Of a stretch of DNA of 64,000 nt, positions 42,662 through 51,967 are shown piece after piece (within the stretch, counting starts at the first letter, position 1; the number at the start of each line of letters is the position of its first letter). The stretch comes from Sphingomonadales bacterium UBA2369. GTDB lineage: Bacteria; Pseudomonadota; Alphaproteobacteria; Sphingomonadales; Sphingomonadaceae. The notes below the pieces were generated by a model that was not told where the DNA came from, ran no database searches, and saw only the letters and a list, made by a program, of their open reading frames with translations. Both the position numbers and the translations under genes were made by a program. Where the stretch lies: the NCBI GenBank assembly GCA_002344055.1, contig DDTH01000022.1, positions 17,365 to 81,364 on the forward strand. The letters are read 5' to 3'.

Positions 42662-43654
42662 TCATCTCGGCTCGTAATCGGGCAAGCGCTCGCTGCCGAC
42701 CAGCCCGCCCACGCCCTGCTGCTCCAGCCTCTCGGTGATGCGCCGCAGCGATTCCGATGTCGCCCGCAGGTCCCTGAGCAACGCGCCGACATCCGGCAGG
42801 GTCCGCTCGGAGAAGGTCTGAATGCCCGGACGCGCTTCGTTCACCGCCGCCTGCAGCGCCTCAAGGCTGCGCGCCGCCGCGCCCAGCGTCGTACGCAATT
42901 CGGCGAAAGTCGCCGCGCCCTGCTGGTTGATCAGGCGATCGGTGCTGCCCGCCAGTTCGCCGAACCGCTCGATCGTCACGCCTGCACGGCGCATTGTTTC
43001 CTGCGCCTCCTGGAGTGTCGCCGTAATCTGCGGACCGCGATCGCCCAGTTCGCGGGTCAGCCGCTGCACATTCTCCAGGATCTGCGCGATGCTTTCCTGA
43101 TTGCGCGGCGAGAAGAAGTCGGTGAGCCGCGCCGCCAGCAGGCGGAACTGCTCCAGCACTTCCGGCGCATTGTTCAGGATCGCCGCGAAACCGCCCGGCC
43201 GCGGTGGAATCAGTGGCACGCCATAGGGTCCTTCGGCGGTCAGCGACTGGCGCTGCCCTGGCGCCAGCGAGCGCGGCGTGGTCAGTTCGACCTGGATCGG
43301 CCCGGTGAAGCCGACCTGGCTGAGGCTCGCCGTGGTGCCGTCCGGCGCGTTGCGCTGCACGCTCTCGTTGGTCGGCGCGAGCACGGGGATCGATTCGTCC
43401 ACCGTCACCCGCACCCGGATCACTTCGGGATTGCGGCGGTCCAGTTCGACCAGATCGACCTGCCCCACGGGCACGCCGGAATAGGTCACCTGCGCGCCCT
43501 TGGCCAAGCCGCCGACCGACTGGGTGAACAGGATGTCGTAGCTCTTGCGGCCTTCGCGATTGGGCTGGCTGAGCCAGATCAGGAAGAAGACCAGCCCGAC
43601 CATAAGGCCGAGCACGACGCTGCCGACGATGATCGAATTCGACCGGTTTTCCAT
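42662..43654 (-). CDS. MCE-domain protein (MlaD family)
   Basis: 330 aa. One N-terminal membrane helix (IIVGSVVLGLMVGLVFFLIW) anchors a periplasmic MCE domain (YDILFTQSVGGLAKGAQVTY with SGVPVGQV). A long helical region follows (about residues 165-310), which could form the channel-forming coiled coil. It would bind and carry lipids between membranes. The ATG overlaps the ATPase stop (TGATG). Confidence 0.92.
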   Translation of the reverse strand: MENRSNSIIVGSVVLGLMVGLVFFLIWLSQPNREGRKSYDILFTQSVGGLAKGAQVTYSGVPVGQVDLVELDRRNPEVIRVRVTVDESIPVLAPTNESVQRNAPDGTTASLSQVGFTGPIQVELTTPRSLAPGQRQSLTAEGPYGVPLIPPRPGGFAAILNNAPEVLEQFRLLAARLTDFFSPRNQESIAQILENVQRLTRELGDRGPQITATLQEAQETMRRAGVTIERFGELAGSTDRLINQQGAATFAELRTTLGAAARSLEALQAAVNEARPGIQTFSERTLPDVGALLRDLRATSESLRRITERLEQQGVGGLVGSERLPDYEPR

Positions 43655-44514
43655 CAGCCGGCGCTCCCCGAATGTGCAGCCTCACGCAATTCCCCGGCCG
43701 CCGGCGCGGCGGCGCGCCCCCTCGGACCCCGGAAATATTCCTGGATCCACGGATGATCGAGCGCGAGCAGTTCGGGGATCGTTCCCACGGCAATCACTTT
43801 CTGGTCCGCAAGCACCGCCACCCGGTCGCAGATCGCATAGAGCGTGTCGAGATCGTGCGTGATCAGGAACACACTGAGGTTGAGGCCGTCGCGCAGACGG
43901 CTGATCAAGGCATCAAAGGCCGCCGCCCCGATTGGATCCAGGCCCGCCGTCGGTTCGTCGAGAAAAAGCAGTTCCGGATCGAGCGCCAGCGCCCGGGCGA
44001 TCCCCGCCCGCTTCCTCATACCGCCGGACAATTCCGCCGGGAATTTCGAGCCCGCATCGTCGGGCAGGCCGACCATCGCGATCTTGTAGGCCGCGATCTC
44101 GTCCATCAGTTCGCGGTCGAGCCGGCCATAATATTCGCGGATCGGCAGCTGCACATTCTCTGTCACGGTCAGGGTCGTGAACAGGGCGCCGTTCTGGAAC
44201 AGTACGCCCCAGCGCCGCCTGATGTCGCGCGATTCGTCGACACCGGCACCCACCATATCGCGCCCGAAGACGTGGATCTCGCCCTCGACCGGCTCCTGCA
44301 GTCCGATGATCGAACGCATCAACACCGACTTGCCCGTACCCGAGCCGCCGACCACGCCCAATATCTCGCCGCGCTTCAGATCGATGTCGAGACCGTCGTG
44401 GATCACCTGCTCGCCGAACGCATTTTTCAGGCCGCGAACCTCGATCGCGTTCGGCCCGTCGTGCCGATGCTCGACGACCTCCTGCTCATGCTTTCTGAGA
44501 GCGCCGCGCCTCAT
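43654..44514 (-). CDS. Mla-type lipid ABC transporter ATP-binding protein
   Basis: 286 aa. Walker A GGSGTGKS (residues 56-63), Q-loop GVLFQNGALF, signature ELSGGMRKRAGIARAL, Walker B LLFLDEPTAGLDP and the switch His in LITHDLDT are all present. FQNGALFTTLTVTENV is the MlaF form of the Q-loop region. The start is taken at the ATG that overlaps the permease stop (ATGA); an ATG two codons earlier is possible. Confidence 0.95.
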   Translation of the reverse strand: MRRGALRKHEQEVVEHRHDGPNAIEVRGLKNAFGEQVIHDGLDIDLKRGEILGVVGGSGTGKSVLMRSIIGLQEPVEGEIHVFGRDMVGAGVDESRDIRRRWGVLFQNGALFTTLTVTENVQLPIREYYGRLDRELMDEIAAYKIAMVGLPDDAGSKFPAELSGGMRKRAGIARALALDPELLFLDEPTAGLDPIGAAAFDALISRLRDGLNLSVFLITHDLDTLYAICDRVAVLADQKVIAVGTIPELLALDHPWIQEYFRGPRGRAAAPAAGELREAAHSGSAG

Positions 44515-45620
44515 ATCCATCCGATCGAGCTGAAGAAGACGGCAAAGAAGGCGTCGAGCACGATCACCAGGAAGATCGCCTGCACCACCGCAGCGGTGGT
44601 CCTGAACCCGACTTCCTCGGCATTGCCCTTCACCTGCATCCCCTGGAAACAACCGCAGATCGCGATCAGCATGCCGAAAATCGGGGCCTTGATAAGGCAG
44701 ATGAGCACGTCGTTCATCGGCGTGACTTCACGGATGGTCTGGATGAAGACCATCGGCTGCAGATCGAGCTGCGCCCACATCAGCACGCCGCCGCCGAAAA
44801 TCGCCATCATCGACGCGTAGAAAGCGAGCAAAGGCATCACCAATGTGACCGCGATCACCCGTGGCAGCACCAGTGCCTCCATCGGCGACACGCCGATCGT
44901 CCGCATCGCGTCGATTTCCTCCGCGAGCTTCATCGATCCGATCTCGGCCGCGAAGGCGCTGCCCGACCGGCCGGCCACCATGATCGCGGTCATCAGCACG
45001 CCCAGTTCGCGGAAGGAAATCCGCCCGACCAGGTTCACGGCGTAAACCTCGGCGCCGAACTGGCGGAGCTGCACGACGCCTTGCTGGGCAATGACGATGC
45101 CGACCAGGAAGCTCATCAGGCCGATGATCGCGAGCGCATGGACGCCGACAATCTCGAACTGGTTGGTCACCGCGTGCCAGCGCAGCTTGCGCGGCCGCGC
45201 GATCACCTTGCCCGCCGTGATCATGGTCGCGCCGAGGAAGGCGACCAGCGACACCAGGGTCCGCCCGGCGGTCAGCGTCGCGTCGCCGGTCATCGCAACG
45301 ACACGCAGGAACGGCGGCGGCGCATCCGGACGGAGCTTGGCCGGGCGGTCCGCGGCGGCGACATTGTCGATCAAGGCGAGCTGGTCTGCGTCCGCGCCGA
45401 CAATCTCGACATCGCGATCACGCGCCAATTTGTGCAGGGTCCACGCGCCGACCGTGTCCATCCGCTCCACGCCGGTGAGGTCGATCCGCAATTTGTCGTC
45501 GGTCGCGTCCTCAAGCTGCCGGGTCACCGAGCGGATGCGCGAGAGGGTGAGATTGCCCGACAGGCGGACGATACGGCGACCGTCCTGATATTCGTCCGGG
45601 GAGTCGGCCATGGTCGCCAT
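44511..45620 (-). CDS. Mla-type permease with N-terminal STAS domain
   Basis: 369 aa. Residues 1-95 form a STAS-like domain (RIDLTGVERMDTVGAWTLHK), the role filled by the separate MlaB in E. coli. The rest is the MlaE permease with about five helices, including IVIAQQGVVQLRQFGAEVYA, MVAGRSGSAFAAEIGSMKLA and EEIDAMRTIGVSPMEALVLP. Fusion of MlaB and MlaE is known in this family. It is the first gene of the transporter operon. Confidence 0.93.
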   Translation of the reverse strand: MATMADSPDEYQDGRRIVRLSGNLTLSRIRSVTRQLEDATDDKLRIDLTGVERMDTVGAWTLHKLARDRDVEIVGADADQLALIDNVAAADRPAKLRPDAPPPFLRVVAMTGDATLTAGRTLVSLVAFLGATMITAGKVIARPRKLRWHAVTNQFEIVGVHALAIIGLMSFLVGIVIAQQGVVQLRQFGAEVYAVNLVGRISFRELGVLMTAIMVAGRSGSAFAAEIGSMKLAEEIDAMRTIGVSPMEALVLPRVIAVTLVMPLLAFYASMMAIFGGGVLMWAQLDLQPMVFIQTIREVTPMNDVLICLIKAPIFGMLIAICGCFQGMQVKGNAEEVGFRTTAAVVQAIFLVIVLDAFFAVFFSSIGWI

Positions 45621-45722
45621 CGGCGCGGACCCTGCTGCAATTTTCGCATTGCGGCAAGCATTTGCGCGCTACGGACGTCGCATCTGGACAGGGCGCGCAC
45701 GCCTGTGCTTGGCCCCTTATCC

Positions 45723-46397
45723 ATGACCCGCATCGCGCTCGCCATTTACGACATGGACAAGACGGTGACGCGCAAGGCGACCTTCACCGCTTTCCTGCTG
45801 CACGCCGCCCGGCGCCTCAATCCGCTGCGGCTCGCTTTGGTCCCCGCGACCGCGTTCACCGGCCTCGGCTACGTCCTGAAGCTGATCGGTCGCGGCCGGC
45901 TGAAAGAGCTGAATTACAGCCTGCTGATCGGCCGCCCCGACCCGGCGCGGCTGGCTGCGGTGATCGAAAGCTTCGCGGACGCACAGCTGGAGCACAACAT
46001 CCTTCCCGGCGCTCGCGCCCGGATCGCCGCCGACAAACAGGCAGGCTGCCGCCTCGTGCTCGCGACCGCCTCCTACCGCCTGTACGCTGCAGCCATCGCC
46101 CGGCGGCTCGGCTTCGATGACGTGATCGGCACCCTGCAACAGGTCGACGCGCAGGGCCGCACCCTCGCCCGCATCGACGGGGCGAACTGCTACGGCGCCG
46201 CCAAGCAGGACATGATCCTCGCCTGGCTGCGCGAGCAGGGGCTGGAGCGCGACGCCATCCACGTCCGCTTCTATTCCGACCACGTCTCCGACGCCGTCGT
46301 CCACCGCTGGGCCGACGAACCGGTCGCCGCCAATCCGCACCGTCCGCTGCTCGACCTCGCGAGAGCGGAAGGCTGGGAAGTGGCGGAGTGGAAGTAA
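45723..46397 (+). CDS. HAD-IB family phosphatase
   Basis: 224 aa. IYDMDKTVT is motif I with the nucleophile Asp (Asp-x-Asp-x-Thr), VLATASYRLYAA is motif II, and VRFYSDHVSDAVVHRWADEP is motif III/IV. The helical cap between motifs I and II is of the SerB-like HAD-IB type. The substrate may be a phosphoserine- or lysophospholipid-type ester; unknown. Confidence 0.9.
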   Translation: MTRIALAIYDMDKTVTRKATFTAFLLHAARRLNPLRLALVPATAFTGLGYVLKLIGRGRLKELNYSLLIGRPDPARLAAVIESFADAQLEHNILPGARARIAADKQAGCRLVLATASYRLYAAAIARRLGFDDVIGTLQQVDAQGRTLARIDGANCYGAAKQDMILAWLREQGLERDAIHVRFYSDHVSDAVVHRWADEPVAANPHRPLLDLARAEGWEVAEWK

Positions 46398-46402
46398 CCC
46401 AA

Positions 46403-46555
46403 ATCCTCCCCTGCTTTTGCAGGGGAGGGGGACCGCCGCAGGCGGTGGAGGGGCGTGAGCGAAGCGAACGTTCTTCTGGTCAAAGCACCGCGCTTCGCGC
46501 GGCCCCTCCACCATGCTGCGCATGGTCCCCCTCCCCTCGAAATCGAGGGGAGGAT
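46403..46555. repeat. Composite inverted-repeat element, copy 2
   Basis: Begins ATCCTCCCCT and ends AGGGGAGGAT. Each end carries its own hairpin, and inner arms (GGGGGACC with GGTCCCCC, GGAGGGGC with GCCCCTCC) close a large stem. The ends match copy 1 near 29240, while the centre differs. It fills the gap between the convergent HAD phosphatase and PLP enzyme genes. Confidence 0.8.
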
Positions 46556-46560
46556 CTAAG

Positions 46561-47865
46561 TTACACCGCGCCCAACGCCTGATCGAAGTCCGCGACCAGA
46601 TCGTCCGCATCCTCCACGCCGATCGAAATGCGGACCAGATTGTCGGTGATCCCAAGCGCCTGCTTGCGCTCGTCCGGCACGGACAGATGCGTCATCGCCG
46701 CCGGCGCGCTCGCCAGCGTCTCGGTGCCGCCGAGGCTCACCGCGAGATGCGCGATCTTCAGCGCGTCGAGGAAAGCGAACGCCTCCTTCTCGCCGCCCTT
46801 CAGATAGAGCGAGAAGGTCGAACCGGCGCCGGTGCAATGGCGGCGGTAAATGTCCGCCTGCCTGCCCTCGCTCAGGAAGCCGAGATAGCCGACGCTCTCC
46901 ACTTTCGGATGGTCGCGCAGGAAGGCGCAGACCTTCTCCGCATTCTCGCCCGCGCGGGTCATGCGCAGCTCCAGCGTCTCCAGCGAGCGCAGCAGCATCC
47001 AGGCGGTGTTCGGATCGGTGATCGTGCCGATCGTGTTGCGGATCATGCGGATGGCGTTGATCAGATCCTTCGAGCCGGTGATCCCGCCCGCGACCAGATC
47101 GCTGTGCCCGCCGGCATATTTGGTCAGGCTGTAGACGCTGAGGTCCGCGCCGTTGCGCAGCGGCTGCGCCCAGAGCGGGCCCAGGAAAGTGTTGTCGATC
47201 GCGATCGGCGGCCGCTCGTCCTCGCCGAACGCCGCGTCGCGCGCCGCGCGCACCGCCTCGACGTCCACCAGCGCATTGGTCGGGTTGGCCGGGCTTTCCA
47301 GATAGATGAGCGACAGCCGTCCCTGCGCCTTGGCCTTGTCGATCACCGCGGCGATCTCGTCGCCGGTCGCCCCGGCCGGGAAATCGAGCCAGGTCACGCC
47401 GAAGCGGCCGAGGATGCGGCCGATCAGCGTCTCGGTCGCGGCATAAAGCGGACCGGAATGGACGATCACGTCGCCGGGCTGGACGAAGGTCAGCAGCAAG
47501 GTTGCGATCGCACTCATGCCCGAGGAGAAAACGAGCGCGTCGTCCGCATCCTCCCACAGGCCCAATCGATCCTCGAGAATCTCCTGGTTCGGCCCGTTGA
47601 AGCGCGAATAGATCAGGCCTTCCGCGCCGCCCGGGCGCTTGCCGGTGACGCCCTCGAAAAAGTGCTTACCCGCCGCCGCATTCTCGAACACGAAGGTCGA
47701 GGTCAGGAAGATGGGCGGCTTCAGCGAGCCTTCCGACAGGGTCGGATCGAAGCCATGCCCCATCATCAGGGTCGACGGCTTCAGCTTGCGATTGTTGATC
47801 GCCACGACAGGCGGCTTCGGGCGCCGGCGCGGGGTCGTGCCGGTGATGTCGGATTCGTCTTCCAT
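46561..47865 (-). CDS. Cystathionine gamma-synthase family PLP enzyme
   Basis: 434 aa. Trans-sulfuration enzyme of the Cys/Met metabolism family. YSRFNGPNQEILEDRLG and SSGMSAIATLLL bind the cofactor phosphate, AIDNTFLGPLWAQPL holds the conserved Asp, and SLTKYAGGHSDLVAGG carries the PLP Lys near residue 248. The N-terminal 30 residues are an extra, Pro-rich extension. Whether it is a synthase, a beta/gamma lyase or a sulfhydrylase is not decidable. Confidence 0.93.
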   Translation of the reverse strand: MEDESDITGTTPRRRPKPPVVAINNRKLKPSTLMMGHGFDPTLSEGSLKPPIFLTSTFVFENAAAGKHFFEGVTGKRPGGAEGLIYSRFNGPNQEILEDRLGLWEDADDALVFSSGMSAIATLLLTFVQPGDVIVHSGPLYAATETLIGRILGRFGVTWLDFPAGATGDEIAAVIDKAKAQGRLSLIYLESPANPTNALVDVEAVRAARDAAFGEDERPPIAIDNTFLGPLWAQPLRNGADLSVYSLTKYAGGHSDLVAGGITGSKDLINAIRMIRNTIGTITDPNTAWMLLRSLETLELRMTRAGENAEKVCAFLRDHPKVESVGYLGFLSEGRQADIYRRHCTGAGSTFSLYLKGGEKEAFAFLDALKIAHLAVSLGGTETLASAPAAMTHLSVPDERKQALGITDNLVRISIGVEDADDLVADFDQALGAV

Positions 47866-47890
47866 GGGGTGAGCTCCTTTGCGGAGGCCC

Positions 47891-49294
47891 CTAGCCGATC
47901 AGCGAGGTGATTGCCCAGACCGTCCCGACCATGATGAACACCCCGGCGAGGTCGAGCAGCAGCCCGGCCTTCAGCATGCGCGGCAAGGCGATATGGCCGG
48001 TCGCCCAGGCGATTGCATTCGGCCCGGTTCCCGCCGGCAGCATGAAGCCCCAGCTCGCCGCGAACGCCGCCGGAATAGCCAGCATCAGCGGATCGGCGCC
48101 GGTCGCGATGATCAGGCCGGCCACCACCGGCATCGCCGCGCTCGCCGCCGCGACATTCGACGCGAATTCCGTCACCAGGATCACGATCAGCACCAGCAAA
48201 GCGCAGATCAGCACCGGATGCACCCCGCCCAGCGGCTCGAGCGCGCTGCCGACCCACGTCGCCAGCCCCGATTCGCCGATCCCCGCCGCCAGCGCCAGGC
48301 CGCCGCCGAACATCATGATCACGCCCCAGGGCGAGCGGTTTGCCTCGTCCCAGGTCAGCAACGGCCGCCCCGTCCCGTCCGGGATCACGAACAAGGCCAG
48401 CGCGCCGAGCACCGCGACGGTCCCGTCGGTCAGCGCGTCGCCCGGCAGCCAGGGGGTGATCAGCGGCAGCACCACCCAGCCAGCGACCACGGCGGCGACC
48501 AAAGGGACCAGCCTCTTCTCCGGGCTGGACCATTTGCCGACTTCGCCAATCCCCTCCTGCGCAGCGACCGGATCGAAATCGCCCTTATGGACGTGTTGCA
48601 CCCGCATCAGGATCAGCCAGCAGACCGGGATGGTGATCAGCACCACCGGAATGCCGAACATCGCCCAGGTCAGGAAGTCGATCTGCGTGCCCGTAAGCCG
48701 GTCGATGATGCCCACGGCGATTGCATTGGTCGGCGAGCCGACGATCGTACCGAAGCCGCCGATGGTAGCGGCGAAGGCGATGCCCATCGCCAACGCCCCC
48801 GCGAAGCCGCCCGTCTCCTTCTCCGCGATCCCCGCCGCCCGGATCACCGCAACGCCGATCGGGATCATGATCAAAGTCGTCGCGGTGTTGGAGACGATCA
48901 TGGAGATGATCGCGGTCGCGGTCATGAAGGCGAGCAGCATGCTCCCCGCCGTCCCGCCGCCGCGCTTCACGATGGCCAGCGCCAGCCGCCGATGCAGCCC
49001 CGTCCGCTCGATCGCCAGCGCGATCATCGCCCCGCCGAGCACCAGGAACAGGATCGGCGACCAGTAGGACGCCGCGGTCTCGCCCGCGGTCATGATCCCC
49101 ATCATCGGGAAAGCGAGGAAGGGCACGAGCGCGGTCGCGGTGAGCGGCAACGCCTGCGTCATCCACCAGACCGCCATCAGCACCACCAGGGCGGCCGCGC
49201 GCCATGCCGGCACGGGCATCGCCTCCGGCGCGGGCAGAATCAGCATCAGCGTGAACAGGGCGAGTCCGCCCCAGAAGCCCCAGCGTGCCGCCAT
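47891..49294 (-). CDS. DASS-family anion/dicarboxylate symporter
   Basis: 467 aa with about 11-12 helices. The two signature repeats are present: MIVSNTATTLIMIPIGVAV, and GSPTNAIAVG later with TEFASNVAAASAAMPVVAG. These bind sodium and carboxylate in SLC13/CitT-type carriers. Likely substrates are C4-dicarboxylates or sulfate. It lies upstream of the PLP-enzyme gene on the same strand. Confidence 0.92.
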   Translation of the reverse strand: MAARWGFWGGLALFTLMLILPAPEAMPVPAWRAAALVVLMAVWWMTQALPLTATALVPFLAFPMMGIMTAGETAASYWSPILFLVLGGAMIALAIERTGLHRRLALAIVKRGGGTAGSMLLAFMTATAIISMIVSNTATTLIMIPIGVAVIRAAGIAEKETGGFAGALAMGIAFAATIGGFGTIVGSPTNAIAVGIIDRLTGTQIDFLTWAMFGIPVVLITIPVCWLILMRVQHVHKGDFDPVAAQEGIGEVGKWSSPEKRLVPLVAAVVAGWVVLPLITPWLPGDALTDGTVAVLGALALFVIPDGTGRPLLTWDEANRSPWGVIMMFGGGLALAAGIGESGLATWVGSALEPLGGVHPVLICALLVLIVILVTEFASNVAAASAAMPVVAGLIIATGADPLMLAIPAAFAASWGFMLPAGTGPNAIAWATGHIALPRMLKAGLLLDLAGVFIMVGTVWAITSLIG

Positions 49295-49309
49295 CGTCCC
49301 CCCAAAACG

Positions 49310-49383
49310 TGCCGGCTTGAGCCGGCATCTTGTCCTTTGACCGCAGCAGAACGGAAGATGGTCCAGGGATCAACCCCGGGCCA
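49310..49383. repeat. Degenerate palindromic repeats between symporter and radical SAM genes
   Basis: TGCCGGC and GCCGGCA flank TTGA (49310-49327). A longer pair, CATCTT and AAGATG, encloses about 22 nt, and a CCAGGGATCAACCCCGGG stretch (49363-49380) resembles the CTTGAT-type repeat. No gene fits in this 92-bp gap. Confidence 0.6.
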
Positions 49384-49386
49384 CAC

Positions 49387-51183
49387 TCAAGCTGGCTCGG
49401 CCACAATATCGGTCTTGGTCGAAACCGTACGCGCCGGATCGACCTCAGCGGTCACCACGCTGAGTAATTTCCCCTCATGTTCAACCACATAGTCACCCGC
49501 GACAAAGTCGTTAAGCAGCTCGACGTCCGCACCGTCAATCCACTCCCGCACGCGCGGCCGCTCAAGCGATTGGAGCAGTGCTTCGCCCTCCTCAGAAAGG
49601 GCCACTCGTTGCGCGCGCGCAATCCGTCTCGTGTCGATCAGGAAGGGCTTTCCGGCATCGCGGTCGAGGCGCAGTTCAGGCACGGGGCCGGCGATCCATT
49701 GCAGGCGCCATTCGCCGATGGCACGGGCGACCGCGCGCCGGGTCCCCACATCGTCGAGCAGATCGGTCGTGTAATCGCCCTGGAAATGATAGGCGATGTC
49801 GGCGAGCCGCGCCCCGCGCGGATAGAGACCGCGATAGGCGCCGATCGGCTTGATCGCGCCGATCCCGTAGGCGCCGGGCGTGTTGAAATAGGGGCTGAAG
49901 CGATCGACGATCAGCGCCCCCATGCCCTGCGGCGGCTCCAGATGCTCGATCGCCGGGATCAGCGGCAGGAGCGCGGCATAATCCTCCACCTGCTCGCCTG
50001 GAAAGCCGTAGAGATAGTTCCAGATCACCCGCATGCCGAGCGACCGGCAATTGCGCAGCAGCATCAGATTCTGGTGCGCCGACACGCCCTTGTGCATCAG
50101 CTTCAGCACCGGCGTGGCCAGCGATTCGATGCCCGGCTGGATTGCGGTGATCCCCGCGCGCTGCATCAGGCCGAGTTGCGCCGCGGTGAGATTGGCCTTC
50201 ACCTCGTAGAAGATGTCGGGCGGCGCCTCCCGCTCCGCCAGCGCGGGCAGCAGATCGCCAAGATAGCGCAGCGGCATGATATTGTCGGCGAGTGCGAACC
50301 GGCCGACGCCCCAGCGCGCGAGCGCGTCGAATTCGGCCAGTGCCGCCGCTGCCGGCTTCTCCCGAAACGCCATCGTCTCGCCGTTCAGGCCGCAGAAGGT
50401 GCAGTGATTCTTGACGCCCCACCAGCAGCCGCGCGAAGTCTCCACCGGCAAGGCAGTCGGCAGTTCGGCGGGCAATCGCCCGCCCGCTCGCAGCTCGTCG
50501 AGATCGGCAAAATAATCGCCGAAGTCGGGCATCGGGCTGCGCCGCATGTCGGTGAGCGGCAGGCAATGGATCAGCCGCGGTGCGGCCGGCGCGCCTTCTT
50601 CGAGCAGCGAAGCGCAGAAATCGGGAAAGGCGATGTCCGCCTCGCCCGAAAAGAAATGATCGATCCAGGGAAAAATCTCGGCCAGCGCATCGCCCATTGG
50701 CGATGAGGCATTGGCTCCGCCCAGCACGATCCGGATGCCAGGCCGTTTTGCCTTGATCCGCAGCGCGACCGCCGAGGCGGCAAGCGTCTGCTGGAAGACC
50801 GACGAGATGCCCAGAATGCGCGGCTCCAGTGCCAGGATGCGCTCGCAAAGCTCGTCGAGAAAGAGCGGGATCGCGGGCGCGATGGCGTCGCGACCGGCCT
50901 TGAGTGTCTCGGGCAGCCTGGCCGGCCGCTCGAACGACAGGCCTGCGTCCTCGGGATAGGCGTAAGGATGGAACAGCCGCTCCCCCAGCATTGAAGCGAC
51001 ATTGGAATTGGCGACATCATGGTAGCCGGCATAACCGGCCCGCGCGGCGAGCATCAGATTGGCGTGGATCGTCCTTACCAAGAGACCGCGCGCGCGGCAG
51101 GCGGCCGCCAATATCGCGGCACCCAGAGTCGGCGTCTCGACCTGGGCGAAAGGCGGCACGACAAGGCAGATGTCGACCGTCAT
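49387..51183 (-). CDS. B12-binding-type radical SAM protein, RiPP-maturation-like
   Basis: 598 aa. An N-terminal cobalamin-binding-like Rossmann domain (residues about 1-200, with VVPPFAQVETPTLGAAILAA and IVLGGANASSPMG) precedes the radical SAM core. The cluster Cys residues are C253, C261 and C264, spaced C-x7-C-x2-C rather than the usual C-x3-C-x2-C. This spacing and the overall design match the RiPP-maturation radical SAM C-methyltransferase group. No precursor peptide was found nearby. It begins 10 nt after pgeF and closes an operon with pgeF and a TIR gene. What it modifies is unknown. Confidence 0.8.
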   Translation of the reverse strand: MTVDICLVVPPFAQVETPTLGAAILAAACRARGLLVRTIHANLMLAARAGYAGYHDVANSNVASMLGERLFHPYAYPEDAGLSFERPARLPETLKAGRDAIAPAIPLFLDELCERILALEPRILGISSVFQQTLAASAVALRIKAKRPGIRIVLGGANASSPMGDALAEIFPWIDHFFSGEADIAFPDFCASLLEEGAPAAPRLIHCLPLTDMRRSPMPDFGDYFADLDELRAGGRLPAELPTALPVETSRGCWWGVKNHCTFCGLNGETMAFREKPAAAALAEFDALARWGVGRFALADNIMPLRYLGDLLPALAEREAPPDIFYEVKANLTAAQLGLMQRAGITAIQPGIESLATPVLKLMHKGVSAHQNLMLLRNCRSLGMRVIWNYLYGFPGEQVEDYAALLPLIPAIEHLEPPQGMGALIVDRFSPYFNTPGAYGIGAIKPIGAYRGLYPRGARLADIAYHFQGDYTTDLLDDVGTRRAVARAIGEWRLQWIAGPVPELRLDRDAGKPFLIDTRRIARAQRVALSEEGEALLQSLERPRVREWIDGADVELLNDFVAGDYVVEHEGKLLSVVTAEVDPARTVSTKTDIVAEPA

Positions 51184-51193
51184 CGCATGCCGA

Positions 51194-51967
51194 TCAATCG
51201 GGCAAAGCGATGATCGACAGCTGCCGCCCGTAACCCGGCTCGCCGCGATGGGTGGCGCGGCGGAAGCTGTAGAAGCGGGCCGGATCGGCATAGGTGTCGA
51301 GCCCGAGCGCCTCGACGCGCCGGACGCCTGCGGCCGCAAGGCGCGCCAGCGCATAGGCCTCCAGATCGAACTGGAAATGGCCCGGCTTGCCCTCGCCGAA
51401 GAAGCGCTCATTTTCCGGGTCGGCCGCGACGAAATTCTCGAAGAAGCCCTGATCCACCTCGTAATTCTTGCGGGCGATCACCGGGCCGATCGCCGCCGCG
51501 ATCCGCTCGCGCCGCGCGCCGCGCCGCTCCATCGCCGCCACGACATTCTCGAGCACGCCGGCAAACGCCCCCTTCCAGCCCGCATGCGCCGCGCCGATCA
51601 CCCCGGCTTCCGCATCCGCCAGCAGGACCGGCGTGCAATCGGCGGTGAGGATGCCGAGCGCCACGCCCGGCCGGTCCGTCACCATCGCATCCGCCTCCGG
51701 CCGCGCGTCGTCCGGCCAGGGCGCATTGACCTGCGCCACCTTCTCCGAATGGATCTGGTAGCAGGAGACCAAAGTTGCGCCCGGCGCCACCGCCTCGACC
51801 GCCAGTCGCCGGTTCTCGGCCACCACCGCCGGATCGTCGCCCGAACCGAAGCCGGTGTTCAGCCCCGCGCAGATACCGGTCGAAACCCCGCCGCGCCGCC
51901 CCAGGAAGCCGTGCGGCACTCCGGCGAGCAGGCCGGCGCGGATCACTTCCACCGGCTCGTTCAGCAT
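51194..51967 (-). CDS. pgeF: PgeF family protein (multicopper polyphenol oxidase / laccase domain)
   Basis: 257 aa. The metal-binding residues are in SCYQIHSEKV, GILTADCTPVLLAD and AAHAGWKGAFAGV. Members of this family act as purine nucleoside phosphorylase/adenosine deaminase-type enzymes and also edit peptidoglycan. In many alphaproteobacteria pgeF follows lgt and midA; here a GNAT gene, a small secreted gene and a TIR gene separate them. The gene overlaps the TIR gene by 7 nt. Confidence 0.93.
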   Translation of the reverse strand: MLNEPVEVIRAGLLAGVPHGFLGRRGGVSTGICAGLNTGFGSGDDPAVVAENRRLAVEAVAPGATLVSCYQIHSEKVAQVNAPWPDDARPEADAMVTDRPGVALGILTADCTPVLLADAEAGVIGAAHAGWKGAFAGVLENVVAAMERRGARRERIAAAIGPVIARKNYEVDQGFFENFVAADPENERFFGEGKPGHFQFDLEAYALARLAAAGVRRVEALGLDTYADPARFYSFRRATHRGEPGYGRQLSIIALPD

